From Tepidimicrobium xylanilyticum (GTDB lineage: Bacteria > Bacillota > Clostridia > Tissierellales > Tepidimicrobiaceae), in contig NZ_FNNG01000001.1 in assembly GCF_900106765.1 (NCBI RefSeq), positions 189,774 to 253,773 of the forward strand: a DNA stretch of 64,000 bases, in the 5' to 3' direction. Of this stretch, positions 7,710 to 16,543 are shown piece by piece (position 1 is the stretch's first letter; each line of letters opens with the position of its first letter). The translations under genes were made by a program, and so were the position numbers. The notes beneath the pieces were generated by a model. It was not told where the DNA came from, did not search any database, and saw only the letters and a program-made list of their open reading frames with translations.

Positions 7710-9071
7710 TTAAGTAGAGCTAAAATTCAGTTTTTCTTTAATTTTCCAAATAATTAACCCAATGATAAAACCACAAAATGCTGGTATTATCCATCCAAAC
7801 CCATAATCAAATCCAGTTAGATATGAATGAGCAAAGTTAACAATATTTTTTATAATTAAATTATTCTGCAAAGGTTTTGGTAAGGCTTTACATAAATCAA
7901 AAAATGCTGCCATAATTGTTAAAGCAGTTGTCCATCTATATATAATTCTTTCCTTATGAATAAATGGATTTAACAATGACAATGTAATTAAGGTAATTGC
8001 CAATGGATAAAGAAACATGAGCACTGGCACAGATAGCTGAACTATATTATTTAATCCAAAGTTAGCAATTACAAATGAAACTAGCGTAAATACAATAGTA
8101 TACTTGTTATAATCAATTGATTTTGGAAACATTTCACCGAACATTTCTGCACAGGAAGTAATCAGGCCAATAGCAGTTTTTAAACAGGCAGCAGATACTA
8201 TTGCTGCTAATAGAACTTGCCCAACAAATCCATAATAGTAATTGCTTACCATAGATAGAATGATTCCGCCATTATCAGCAGGGCTTAAACTGCCTAAACT
8301 TGTGGCTCCCATGTAGGCTAATGAGGCATAAATAACAGCCATACCAACAACACTTATTAAACCTGATTTAAAGGTTTCAATGGCAATTGAACTTGGGTTT
8401 TTTATACCCAGCTTTCTAACATTAGAAATAATAATAATTGCAAAAGCCAAAGATGCTAAAGCGTCCATAGTATTGTATCCATCCAACAATCCAGTAAATA
8501 ATGGTTCAGTAACATATTTGCCCTGGGGGCTATGCTGATTAATTTGTCCCATGGGATTAACAAATGTAGCTATTAACAAAACAGATAGAAGTATTAAAAA
8601 AATAGGATTGAGATATTTCCCTATCCAATCTATAATTCTTCCAGGCTTTAGTGAAAAATAAAGGGTAATAGCAAAGAAAATAAACGAAAAAATTAATAGT
8701 CCTATACTCAAATAATCTTCCGATATAAAAGGGCGGAGACCTACTTCAAAAGCAACTGTAGCAGTACGTGGGATAGCAAACAGTGGACCAATTGTCAAAT
8801 ACAAAGCACAGGTAAAAAAAATAGCATAACCTTTATTAACAGGTTTAGCCATATAAAATAAACTATCACTTTGTGAAATTGCTGATGCAATAATTCCTAG
8901 CATTGGGAGTCCCACACCTGTAATTAAAAATCCAATTGTTGCTTGTAAAGTATTGCTTCCTGCCATTTGCCCTAATTGTACTGGGAAAATCAAATTCCCA
9001 GCACCAAAAAATAATCCAAATAGTAAGGATCCTACTAGTAAGGTTTCTTTAAAAGTAAGTTTCGTTTTCAT
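7710..9071 (-). CDS. brnQ: Branched-chain amino acid:cation symporter BrnQ
   Basis: 453 residues with about 12 predicted membrane helices. Family landmarks are the N-terminal LLFGLFFGAGNLIFPVQLGQ, ITGVGLPMLGIIA and GLLDGYNTMDALASLAF. LIVCS-family carriers import leucine, isoleucine and valine with Na+ or H+. The start has GGAGGA upstream. It is a single-gene unit with a strong promoter, convergent with nothing on the plus strand. Confidence 0.95.
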   Translation of the reverse strand: MKTKLTFKETLLVGSLLFGLFFGAGNLIFPVQLGQMAGSNTLQATIGFLITGVGLPMLGIIASAISQSDSLFYMAKPVNKGYAIFFTCALYLTIGPLFAIPRTATVAFEVGLRPFISEDYLSIGLLIFSFIFFAITLYFSLKPGRIIDWIGKYLNPIFLILLSVLLIATFVNPMGQINQHSPQGKYVTEPLFTGLLDGYNTMDALASLAFAIIIISNVRKLGIKNPSSIAIETFKSGLISVVGMAVIYASLAYMGATSLGSLSPADNGGIILSMVSNYYYGFVGQVLLAAIVSAACLKTAIGLITSCAEMFGEMFPKSIDYNKYTIVFTLVSFVIANFGLNNIVQLSVPVLMFLYPLAITLITLSLLNPFIHKERIIYRWTTALTIMAAFFDLCKALPKPLQNNLIIKNIVNFAHSYLTGFDYGFGWIIPAFCGFIIGLIIWKIKEKLNFSST

Positions 9072-9134
9072 TGTTGTCCTCCTCTGATGTTTTATAGTGT
9101 ATGGTTTGGCGATTTTTTGAAATTTTTATATTCA

Positions 9135-9163
9135 ATTATATTATATTTTAGCAGTCTTGTAAA
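9135..9163 (-). promoter_or_regulatory. Sigma-A promoter of brnQ
   Basis: Minus strand: TTTACA (9158-9163), 17-bp spacer, TATAAT (9135-9140), about 60 bases before the brnQ start. Confidence 0.8.
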
Positions 9164-9170
9164 TAAAATT

Positions 9171-9202
9171 TCCCCACCTCTATTTGCATTTAGAAGTGGG
9201 GA
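9171..9202 (-). terminator. Terminator after the flavoprotein gene
   Basis: CCCCACTTC and GAGGTGGGG pair (one mismatch) and are followed on the minus strand by AAATTTTATTT. It lies between the flavoprotein stop and the brnQ promoter. Confidence 0.6.
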
Positions 9203-9275
9203 CCTTATGAATAACTATTATGTGTGGAGTCTGCTTTCTTAACAGATTTCTTTTCTTTTTATCCCTTCCCTTGCA

Positions 9276-9845
9276 TTAACTTTTGCTTACTATTTTCTCT
9301 ACAAAATTATCTAATCTATCCCTTATCCCGCTAAATTCAACTAAATTCCCTTTTATAGAACTTGTATTATAATCTTCTGAAGATAACAATACAACTTCAG
9401 GATAAAATCTTCTATTTATAAAGCCATATAGTGCTTCATGAACAGCCATATCTCCCCCAGAAGATAAATTGCCTATGATGATTAAATTAATTTTCTTCAA
9501 AAAAATATTCTCACATTCTTCTTCATCCTTAAACAAGGATTGCGACCTTTCCCAAAATTTAAAATACTGGGAGGTTAAATGGCCGCAAAATGTTGGGATA
9601 GCAAATATTATCTTGTCTGCCTCAAAACACCTATTATATAATTTGTATATGTCATCTTCTTTAACGCACTCTCCGCTGTTAAAGCAGATATAATTACAAT
9701 TTCCGCAGCCCTGAATCTCATATTCAAATATATTCAGTGTTTCAATTTCATAACCCTTATTCTTCATTTTATTTAAACAATATTTTATGGCATTTGAACA
9801 GTTACCATTAGCTCTTGAGCTAAAAACTATTCCTAGAGCTTTCAT
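9276..9845 (-). CDS. Iron-sulfur flavoprotein / NADPH-dependent FMN reductase family
   Basis: 189 residues with a flavodoxin-like fold: the N-terminal FMN phosphate loop SSRANGNCS, IIFAIPTFCGHLTSQYFKFWER and INLIIIGNLSSGG. Four cysteines, Cys47, 50, 54 and 60, lie close together (CGNCNYICFNSGEC) as in iron-sulfur flavoproteins of anaerobes, so a cluster is plausible. The role is probably electron transfer or reduction of quinone-, oxygen- or metal-type acceptors; the substrate is unknown. A structured leader precedes it. Confidence 0.8.
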   Translation of the reverse strand: MKALGIVFSSRANGNCSNAIKYCLNKMKNKGYEIETLNIFEYEIQGCGNCNYICFNSGECVKEDDIYKLYNRCFEADKIIFAIPTFCGHLTSQYFKFWERSQSLFKDEEECENIFLKKINLIIIGNLSSGGDMAVHEALYGFINRRFYPEVVLLSSEDYNTSSIKGNLVEFSGIRDRLDNFVEKIVSKS

Positions 9846-9890
9846 TTTGATTCTCTCCTCTTCATCGAATATAATACTGTAGCTTCAACT

Positions 9891-9938
9891 GCTTGCAAAT
9901 AGTAAGGCTATAAGCCAATATGGATTTACCTTGCAAGC
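9891..9938 (-). other. Possible structured leader of the flavoprotein gene
   Basis: GCTTGCAA and TTGCAAGC form an 8-bp outer stem around an inner GGCTATAAGCC hairpin, 46 to 93 bases before the start codon. It matches no riboswitch class I know. Confidence 0.3.
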
Positions 9939-9998
9939 GGAAGTCCCATATTACATATTCTACCTTTATTTATAAAATCCTTCTTTTAAATTTTCGAA

Positions 9999-10460
9999 TT
10001 ATTCGTATTCAAAAACATCTACTCTGCATATTGTCGGATAATTCTTAGCCCAATTTCGAACAGCTTGTACTTGTTCCATTGTATGTACCAAAATATACGT
10101 TTCATCTCCATAGTGTTCACTAGTAAAAATATCTTCATTTTCTCTTATTAAAGTTAATGTAAACCATTTTATATATCCTTCTTCAGTCAAAAAATTTGTT
10201 AAAATCTCTTCTTTTAATTCAGAAACCATTTTCCCCTTATAAACTATTTCCTTTGTTTCATTGTTAGGTACTTTTTCCCCAAACTTTTCTCCAGATTTGA
10301 TACCTTCTAAGTCATCTTCCCATAGCCTCATTTCAAATTCATCTGCATTTTCAAGAGCTTTTTTGACTAAATCTACCCACCATTCATAACTATCTAAAAT
10401 CGGTGCCATATTGTTAGCAAAATCCTTTTTACGGACCATAAACATTATATTATATTTCAT
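9999..10460 (-). CDS. Unknown protein (parent of two decayed copies)
   Basis: 153 residues from the ATG at 10460, which follows AGGAGG; an upstream in-frame start at 10487 has none. I do not recognise the family. It has no signal peptide or membrane helix, is acidic, and has a regular C-terminal pattern (EQVQAVRNWAKNYPTICRVDVFEYE region) suggesting a small alpha/beta domain. Two fragments matching its C-terminus lie at 1150-1300 and 7648-7683, so it belongs to a locally duplicated family. It stands alone, in the same direction as the flavoprotein gene. Confidence 0.7.
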   Translation of the reverse strand: MKYNIMFMVRKKDFANNMAPILDSYEWWVDLVKKALENADEFEMRLWEDDLEGIKSGEKFGEKVPNNETKEIVYKGKMVSELKEEILTNFLTEEGYIKWFTLTLIRENEDIFTSEHYGDETYILVHTMEQVQAVRNWAKNYPTICRVDVFEYE

Positions 10461-10498
10461 TAACTTCCCTCCTATTTCTTGCCCCAAGTTACTATATA

Positions 10499-10633
10499 TT
10501 ATAAAACAACATGCCTTTTATTCCAAATAAAACAATCATCTATTATGCAATTTTTCCTATCCAGGTTAATTTGCTTAGTGCCAATTGACTTCATAAGCTC
10601 CATTGCTTGTACATTTTCTTCTGTAAATAAAAT
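10499..10633 (-). pseudogene. Possible gene scrap in the gap before the MurNAc operon end
   Basis: One minus-strand frame reads SILFTEENVQAMELMKSIG and on to NKRHVVL and a stop, with a stop just upstream and no ribosome-binding site. It has coding-like composition but no family I can name. The rest of 10634-10724 shows nothing. Confidence 0.25.
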
Positions 10634-10724
10634 GGACTCCTAGCCTATCAGTTGGTGTTGAACATATTGATGAATAACAAAAGATATGGTTTGAAGAGGT
10701 AAGGGGAACTAAGCCTTTAGTTCC

Positions 10725-11777
10725 CTATAGTTTTATAAATTTAATTTTATCCCTATTCTTTATACATTCCATGATATCCAAATAATCGTCATGGACCTTT
10801 CCTATTACATTTACTCTATCGTCTCGAGAAAAGTTTTGTCTTAATATTTGAATTTCCCCAGAGTACCTCTTGTATTTTATATTGTCCATGGTAATAGAAC
10901 CTCTTTTTCTAGGTATACAGTTAAAGGGCTCCTTTAATTCTCCAGGGGTACCATATTCCCTAGACTCCTGCAGGCGCATTAAGCTCCTTGGTGAGTCAGG
11001 CCTAATGGTAAATACTTTATCGTACAGATATTCATACTCAGGTAAAAATTTTACGGGAATGTTTATAATTCCTTCCTTAATATAGTCGGTAATTAGCTTT
11101 CCTTCAAATTTAGATATTTTAACATCCCCAACAAATACCGCATCGACCCCATAATTTACAACTAAATCTAAAAAGGCCACATATGGAGAAATCTTCCTAT
11201 GTTTTTCTAAAGTTGGCAGTCCTTCATATATAGGACCTCGTTTCATCTCATCCCCTGGAATAAAGGCTAAAGTTTTTATCCCCAATTTTTTAAGCCCATC
11301 ATTTATTATATAAAAATCCTCTGGATCTAGTCCCGTCTCGGGTCTAGGATAAAAGTTGTGTAGCCCATAAACAATAGTGCTAATATCCAAAATCTTCTTA
11401 GCCATAACCTCATCTTCCGTTGAAGGATTAAAAGATATTGGATATTCTTTAGCAATTTCTAAAATTTCCTCTTGGCTAAAACCATAATCTAAACGTAAAA
11501 TGTCAATCCCCATATCCTTAGCAAATTCCACTATGGAATGATATTTAAAGAATTCCAGAGTTTTCGACGACACATCTCCAATTATTTTAAAATTCCTTTC
11601 ATTAAGCCATTTACACATTTTCACTGCCTTTTGGAAATAATCCTCCATGCTATTAAACTCCTCCTGCATATGGAAAGAAGTGAATACAAAGTATCCACTT
11701 CCTACATATTGTTCTAACATTTCCTTTTGAATATCGAAGGTGGATAAATAGACTGATAAACCAAATCTATTAAGCAT
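10725..11777 (-). CDS. mupG: MupG-type 6-phospho-N-acetylmuramidase (DUF871)
   Basis: 350 residues of the DUF871 family: N-terminal TIM-barrel start MLNRFGLSVYLSTFD, ILRLDYGFSQEEI, IVYGLHNFYPRPETGL and a C-terminal cyclophilin-like domain. The Staphylococcus aureus member, MupG, cleaves MurNAc-6-phosphate-GlcNAc, the disaccharide delivered by the MurP transporter. It overlaps the end of murP by 8 bases and is last in the murQ-murP-mupG operon, so it probably hydrolyses imported phosphorylated peptidoglycan disaccharide in the cytoplasm. Confidence 0.92.
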   Translation of the reverse strand: MLNRFGLSVYLSTFDIQKEMLEQYVGSGYFVFTSFHMQEEFNSMEDYFQKAVKMCKWLNERNFKIIGDVSSKTLEFFKYHSIVEFAKDMGIDILRLDYGFSQEEILEIAKEYPISFNPSTEDEVMAKKILDISTIVYGLHNFYPRPETGLDPEDFYIINDGLKKLGIKTLAFIPGDEMKRGPIYEGLPTLEKHRKISPYVAFLDLVVNYGVDAVFVGDVKISKFEGKLITDYIKEGIINIPVKFLPEYEYLYDKVFTIRPDSPRSLMRLQESREYGTPGELKEPFNCIPRKRGSITMDNIKYKRYSGEIQILRQNFSRDDRVNVIGKVHDDYLDIMECIKNRDKIKFIKL

Positions 11778-13194
11778 TGTCTACATCCGAAGTTCTTATG
11801 AATATATTGGTTATGATAAATCCACCTATATAGGAAATGAGTATTCCCAGGAAATAGTTTAGCATGGAATCAGGTTGCATAAGGGGGATGGCTACTAGAC
11901 CCGATGGCCCCCAGGCAGTGGCCAATACCTTAGATGCCATAACATATGCTCCTCCAAAGCCTGCTCCTAAGCCTGCTGTAATGAAGGGCTTTCCTAATGG
12001 AAGAGTTACTCCATAAATTAATGGTTCTCCAATTCCCAGAACTCCTGCTGGCAGTGCTCCCGCAATTACCGACTGCAACCTCTGGTTATTAACCCTTTTG
12101 GCTTTAAAATATATAGCTATGGCTGCCCCTACTTGGCCAGCTCCTGCCATAGCAAGTACTGGGAATAAGGATACTCCTCCCATTGATTCTAATTGGATGG
12201 CATAAATTGGAATTAGTCCATGGTGTAATCCCAGCAGAACCATTGGTAAGAATACTGCTGATAGTATATAACCAGATATAATATTTACAATTGTGTTATC
12301 AGAACTTATAAAGATACTTAGAACTTTTACAAGTCCATCGGAAATAAAACCAGATACAGGCATTATAATCAGTACTAAAGCCAATCCTGTAATTAACAGT
12401 GTTATAAGGGGAGTAAGAATTATGTCCAATACGTCTGGTACGATTTTTCTTACTCTCTTCTCAATCTTGGAAAGTAGATATACTCCAAAGATTACACCTA
12501 TGATTCCACCTTTTCCTGTAGTAAGGATCGAATTTAAAGGCACTTCTGCATCATATAATCCAAATAATTGAGAAATGTTGTTAATCTGTGCTCCAATAGT
12601 CATGGCCCCAATCATTCCACCTAATGCTTCCGTTGCTCCAAATCTTTTAGCGGCATTGACTCCCGTATATATAGCAAAATAGCCTAAGAAAGCTGCTCCT
12701 GTTAGAGCAAACATCAACTGAATGAAATTCCAGAAAGTATTAGTAGGTAAATTCCCGTTATTTTGTAGTGTACTTATTAAGGATGCAAATCCATTGAATA
12801 TACCTGCTGGTATAATGGCAGGAATAAGAGGAATAAAGATACCTGCAATAGTTTCCAGCCCTGCTTTAATAGGTCCTTTCTTCTGTTTTGCTTTAATATC
12901 TGCTTTGGTCTCCTGCCAATCTTCTTCTACTTGAGTGTCAACTTCAAATCCAAATTCATCTGCAAATATATCTGCTAGTTTCTTAGCGGTACCTGGTCCA
13001 ACTACTACCTGTAGTGCATCGGTACCTGTAACCCCTAGTACACCTTCCGTGTTCCTTAAATCCTCCATTTTTACCCTCTCCGTATCTTTTACATTAATAC
13101 GGAGCCTTGTCATACAGTTGGTTACGGTAATTATGTTCTCTTCGCCACCAACCAACTCGAGTATCTTTTTAGCTAATTCCTTATTTTTAGCCAT
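11770..13194 (-). CDS. murP: PTS EIIBC transporter for N-acetylmuramic acid
   Basis: 474 residues. The N-terminal EIIB domain carries the phosphorylated cysteine in TNCMTRLRINV near residue 28. About ten membrane helices of the glucose/sucrose-type EIIC domain follow, with the motif ALPAGVLGIGEPLIYGVTLPL. No EIIA domain is fused, so a separate EIIA must donate the phosphate. Its place between murQ and mupG assigns it to MurNAc or MurNAc-containing disaccharide. The start has an AAAGAGGTG site; 18 bases separate it from murQ. Confidence 0.92.
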   Translation of the reverse strand: MAKNKELAKKILELVGGEENIITVTNCMTRLRINVKDTERVKMEDLRNTEGVLGVTGTDALQVVVGPGTAKKLADIFADEFGFEVDTQVEEDWQETKADIKAKQKKGPIKAGLETIAGIFIPLIPAIIPAGIFNGFASLISTLQNNGNLPTNTFWNFIQLMFALTGAAFLGYFAIYTGVNAAKRFGATEALGGMIGAMTIGAQINNISQLFGLYDAEVPLNSILTTGKGGIIGVIFGVYLLSKIEKRVRKIVPDVLDIILTPLITLLITGLALVLIIMPVSGFISDGLVKVLSIFISSDNTIVNIISGYILSAVFLPMVLLGLHHGLIPIYAIQLESMGGVSLFPVLAMAGAGQVGAAIAIYFKAKRVNNQRLQSVIAGALPAGVLGIGEPLIYGVTLPLGKPFITAGLGAGFGGAYVMASKVLATAWGPSGLVAIPLMQPDSMLNYFLGILISYIGGFIITNIFIRTSDVDNA

Positions 13195-13212
13195 ATTTAC
13201 ACCTCTTTCTTT

Positions 13213-14106
13213 TTAAGTTATAATCTTTCTAATATGTCCATTGGCTTCAGCCAATTTTTTCTCGGCTTCTTCTCTATCACAGTTTAATAGAATCATTGTA
13301 ATTGCTAATTTTACACTGCCACCAGCCTTTTCAAGGGTTTCTCTTGCTATTTTCCTATCCACACCTGTGGCGACCACAACAATGTTTTCTGCTCTACTTT
13401 GTAATTTAATATTATTTAGCTGTACATCCACCATAAGGTTTTTATATGCCTTTCCAAGGCCTACCATGGATATGGTGGAAATCATATTAAGCACCAATTT
13501 CTGAGCTGTACCTGCCTTAAGCCTAGTGGAACCAGCCAGAACTTCCGGTCCTACCACCACCTCAATTGCTATATCCGCTATTGCTCCTATTTCAGAGTTT
13601 TTGTTACAAGCAATAGCTACAGTTTTACAACCTATTTCCTTAGCATAGTTAAGAGCTCCTTTTACATAGGGAGTTCTGCCACTGGCTGCAATGCCAACTA
13701 CTATATCCTTTGAATTCAATCCTATATTTTTTAGGTCATCTGCTCCCAATTCCATGCTGTCTTCTGCTCCCTCAATAGCTTTTACAAAAGCTTCTTCTCC
13801 TCCTGCAATCAAACCCTGTACCATCTCCGGTGGAGTCCCAAAGGTTGGAGGACATTCTACTGCATCTAAAACCCCTAAACGGCCACTGGTTCCTGCCCCT
13901 ACGTATATGAGCCTGCCACTATTATTAAAGGTCTCTATTACTGCCTTTACAGCCTTTTCTATCTGAGGAATTTCTTTTTTTACAGCTATTGCTACCTTCT
14001 GGTCTTCCTCGTTCATAATCTCCAATGCTTCCCTGATAGGCAGGATGTCCAAATCCTGAGTCCTTTCATTGATCTGCTCAGTGGACATCTTACTTAAATC
14101 TAACAT
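13213..14106 (-). CDS. murQ: N-acetylmuramic acid 6-phosphate etherase
   Basis: 297 residues with a SIS domain: GRLIYVGAGTSGRLGVLDAVECPPTFG, VVGIAASGRTPYVKGAL, AGTAQKLVLNMIST. MurQ removes D-lactate from MurNAc-6-phosphate, giving GlcNAc-6-phosphate for recycling. The glutamates of EGAEDS and the ECPPTFG region are in place. The start follows AAGGGGAG. It is the first gene of the operon; no murR regulator gene is nearby, but a 14-bp palindrome lies 50 bases upstream. Confidence 0.97.
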   Translation of the reverse strand: MLDLSKMSTEQINERTQDLDILPIREALEIMNEEDQKVAIAVKKEIPQIEKAVKAVIETFNNSGRLIYVGAGTSGRLGVLDAVECPPTFGTPPEMVQGLIAGGEEAFVKAIEGAEDSMELGADDLKNIGLNSKDIVVGIAASGRTPYVKGALNYAKEIGCKTVAIACNKNSEIGAIADIAIEVVVGPEVLAGSTRLKAGTAQKLVLNMISTISMVGLGKAYKNLMVDVQLNNIKLQSRAENIVVVATGVDRKIARETLEKAGGSVKLAITMILLNCDREEAEKKLAEANGHIRKIIT

Positions 14107-14155
14107 TTAATCTCCCCTTCCAAAAACGACTATTGCTATAAATAACTTTCCACTT

Positions 14156-14169
14156 GATTTTCGAAAATC
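14156..14169. promoter_or_regulatory. Perfect 14-bp palindrome upstream of murQ
   Basis: GATTTTCGAAAATC lies 50 bases before the murQ start, where an operator for a MurR-like or other repressor would be expected. No repressor is encoded next to it. The rest of 14107-14331 shows nothing definite. Confidence 0.4.
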
Positions 14170-14331
14170 CTATATGATAGCCTAATAATTAGTTTTCATT
14201 TGTTAATAATATTCAAATCTGTTATTATTTATAATTCTACCCGATTTTATTTCTTATAATCATATGAAATTAAACATAAAATGACCCTACTAATAGCAGA
14301 GTCATAAAAGTTCGTTCATATCGTATGATTA

Positions 14332-14781
14332 TTATCCATCAAATAACTCCAAATACTCACCATAGCCTTCCTTTTCCATATCCTCTTTTTTGATAAATCT
14401 TAAGGCAGCACTGTTAATACAATATCTTAATCCACCTTTATCCCTTGGTCCATCGGGAAATACATGGCCAAGGTGGGAATCTGCATATGTGCTTCTTACT
14501 TCAGTTCTTATCATACCGTGGCTGGTATCTAATTTCTCTTTTATAAATTCCTTATCTATTGGCTTAGTAAAACTAGGCCAACCACAGCCTGCATCATATT
14601 TATCCTTTGAAGAAAATAAAGGCTCTCCACTTACTATATCCACATATATTCCTTCCTCTTCATGATCCCAGTACTCATTACCAAATGGCCTTTCCGTTCC
14701 ATTCTCTTGGGTAACCTTACATTGAATAGGAGTTAACCTCTTCTTTAATTCCTCTTTGCAGGGCTTTTTATATTTTTTCAT
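14332..14781 (-). CDS. msrB: Peptide methionine (R)-S-oxide reductase
   Basis: 149 residues. MsrB reduces methionine-R-sulfoxide in proteins. The family core is complete: [29 protein letters not shown] and the catalytic cysteine in [14 protein letters not shown] near residue 126. The zinc CxxC pairs are absent, as in many Firmicute forms. Its first codon overlaps the end of the fprA remnant by 4 bases. I see no msrA partner. Confidence 0.96.
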   Translation of the reverse strand: MKKYKKPCKEELKKRLTPIQCKVTQENGTERPFGNEYWDHEEEGIYVDIVSGEPLFSSKDKYDAGCGWPSFTKPIDKEFIKEKLDTSHGMIRTEVRSTYADSHLGHVFPDGPRDKGGLRYCINSAALRFIKKEDMEKEGYGEYLELFDG

Positions 14782-15206
14782 AGAATCACCTCGAATCTTT
14801 CTCTATATGTAGTATACCCTTTAACACCCATGCTATTATAAACTTTTATCTTTCCAATCTCCAATTCATCTTCAGTTTTAACTTCTACAAAATTCCAATC
14901 CCTATGGAAATGGGCTTTTAAGTTCTTAGCTCCATTAAGACTGCAGTAAATAGGCCTATCCAGAATCTCTTCCATCAACAAAAGTAAAGCTCCACTATGG
15001 TCTATTTCCTTTTTTAAATTCTCAACAAACTCATCTACAAAGGGTTCCAATACCGTATCGATTAGTACAGTACTTTCGTCCCTTATTAGATAAGAATTAT
15101 AAGAAGAACCTCTATGAGTTGAATATTAATCTCCATGGAAACGCCTTAACTCCTAATCTATTTTTCTACCCAACTTACCTTATCCGTCATTTTAACAACC
15201 ATTCAT
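14778..15206 (-). pseudogene. fprA: Remnant of a flavodiiron protein gene (fprA)
   Basis: The minus strand encodes scattered pieces of the N-terminal beta-lactamase-like domain of FprA: TDKVSWVG at ~15165-15188, then STHRGSSYNSYLIRDE, VLIDTVLEPFVDEF and HSGALLLLMEEI with PIYCSLNGAKNLKAHFHRDW. Frameshifts and stops (TGG to TAG, a TAA before YSTHRG) break the first part, the H-x-E-x-D metal loop before HSGAL is deleted, and the C-terminal ~300 residues are missing. The last 90 codons form an open frame that could be mistaken for a gene. FprA reduces O2 or NO in anaerobes. Confidence 0.8.
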
Positions 15207-15357
15207 ATGATTTCCTCCCATAATTTCTTTGTCTTCTGTTATCATCATTTATACTCTAAAATGGGGATTCAAAACGGAATATTTTAAGATTTAACCTAAA
15301 TAGAATTTGAGCTTTAAAATCCATGAATACTATATAAAAGATAAGTTGATTTAAGTA

Positions 15358-15412
15358 TTGACAATTTAAGTATATAAGTATAAACTAGAGGTAGGACGTC
15401 TGTCGTTCTAGC
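15358..15412 (+). promoter_or_regulatory. Promoter and operator of the mtnA-like operon
   Basis: TTGACA (15358-15363), 17-bp spacer, TAAACT (15381-15386). Directly after the -10 box comes AGAGGTAGGACGTCTGTCG, which matches the sequence at the same place in the comB-side promoter (29889-29910). The box contains an imperfect dyad AGGACG-N5-CGTTCT within CTAGA-N17-TCTAG. A GntR-family operator is the simplest reading. The stretch 15207-15357 holds nothing else I can name. Confidence 0.75.
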
Positions 15413-15458
15413 TTTATCTTGTCAATTTATTATAATTTTTCAGATAGGATGTGAAGCT

Positions 15459-16523
15459 ATGGATGCAATTATTAAATCATATATTGAAAAACTTCAAGAC
15501 TACAATTTGATTATGCCAGCTTGGTACGATGACAGAAAAATTGTAATGCTTAATCAGTTGAAACTTCCTAAAGAAGAATACATAGAATTAAGAACTGCAG
15601 AAGAGATAGCACAAGCTATCAAAGATATGGTTATCAGAGGTTCAGGTGCCATTGCTCTGGCTGGTATTTATGGAGTACTAATAGAGGTTTTTAACTCCAA
15701 AGGAAAATTAGACAGATTGGAAGCGATAGGAAATCTTTTAATAAGCACTAGACCTACTGCAGTAAATATGCATAAGACGGTGAGCAATTTAATTACTAGT
15801 CTAAAAGGACTAAAGCCAGATGAAGCATTAGTTGAGGTGCAGAAACTTAGTGTGGATATTATGGAAAAACAATTGGAAGTAGAAAGGCAGATTGGAAAGA
15901 ATGGTGCCAAATTGATTAGCGATGGTGAAACCATTATGACCATCTGCCACGCTGGTGGAGTAGCTGGATTTGGATTTGGCGGAAGAACACTTTCCATATT
16001 TAGAACTGCTGTAGAACAAGGAAAAGATATATCTGTTATCTCCTGCGAAACTAGACCATATTTCCAAGGCGCTAGAATTACTGCATGGGAATTGAAAAAG
16101 TTTGGCATTCCAGTGAAATTGATATCCGACAATATGGCTGGTGCCATTATTCAAAAGAATTTAGTCAATAGGATTATAACTGGATCCGACAGAATTGCAT
16201 TAAATGGAGATACAGCTAACAAGATTGGCACCTATTTATTAGCCTTAGCTGCTCATGATAATAATATTCCTTTCCATATTTCAACTTCTAAATATAATGT
16301 AGAACCTAGGAATAGAACAGGTAAAGAAATTGAAATAGAGTTTAGAAATGGTTCTGAAGTCCTCTATATAGATGGTAAAAATATAAGCGTAGAAGGTGTT
16401 GAAGCTCTCTATCCCGGGTTTGATATTACCCCAAATAGATATATTACATCTATTATCACCGAAGCTGGAGTTTTTACTCCCCCCTATGAAAAGAAACTAT
16501 TTGAAATTTCTAGAGATATTTAG
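15459..16523 (+). CDS. MtnA-like sugar-1-phosphate isomerase
   Basis: 354 residues of the methylthioribose-1-phosphate isomerase / eIF2B-alpha family. Catalytic Cys163 (TICHAGG) and Asp244 (GSDRIALNGD) are present, with RPTAVNM and ETRPYFQGARITAWEL. The family turns 5-substituted ribose-1-phosphate into the ribulose-1-phosphate. It differs from ordinary MtnA around residues 55-72 (VIRGSGAIALAG for VIRGAPAIG), so the 5-substituent may not be methylthio. It is followed after 20 bases by a class II aldolase and shares an operator with the nucleoside uptake unit, so 5-deoxyribose-1-phosphate or a relative is a likely substrate. Confidence 0.85.
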   Translation: MDAIIKSYIEKLQDYNLIMPAWYDDRKIVMLNQLKLPKEEYIELRTAEEIAQAIKDMVIRGSGAIALAGIYGVLIEVFNSKGKLDRLEAIGNLLISTRPTAVNMHKTVSNLITSLKGLKPDEALVEVQKLSVDIMEKQLEVERQIGKNGAKLISDGETIMTICHAGGVAGFGFGGRTLSIFRTAVEQGKDISVISCETRPYFQGARITAWELKKFGIPVKLISDNMAGAIIQKNLVNRIITGSDRIALNGDTANKIGTYLLALAAHDNNIPFHISTSKYNVEPRNRTGKEIEIEFRNGSEVLYIDGKNISVEGVEALYPGFDITPNRYITSIITEAGVFTPPYEKKLFEISRDI

Positions 16524-16543
16524 GATATTTTGGAGGTAATACT

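Noticed and set aside
14778-15050. 90-codon open frame read as a stand-alone hypothetical gene
   Set aside because: Its sequence is a piece of the FprA beta-lactamase domain, with broken FprA sequence upstream; it starts at a TTG without a ribosome-binding site.
15357-15426. ATTGACAA/TTGTCAAT inverted repeat around the mtnA-side promoter as a second operator
   Set aside because: One arm is simply the -35 box, and the comB-side promoter has no matching repeat.
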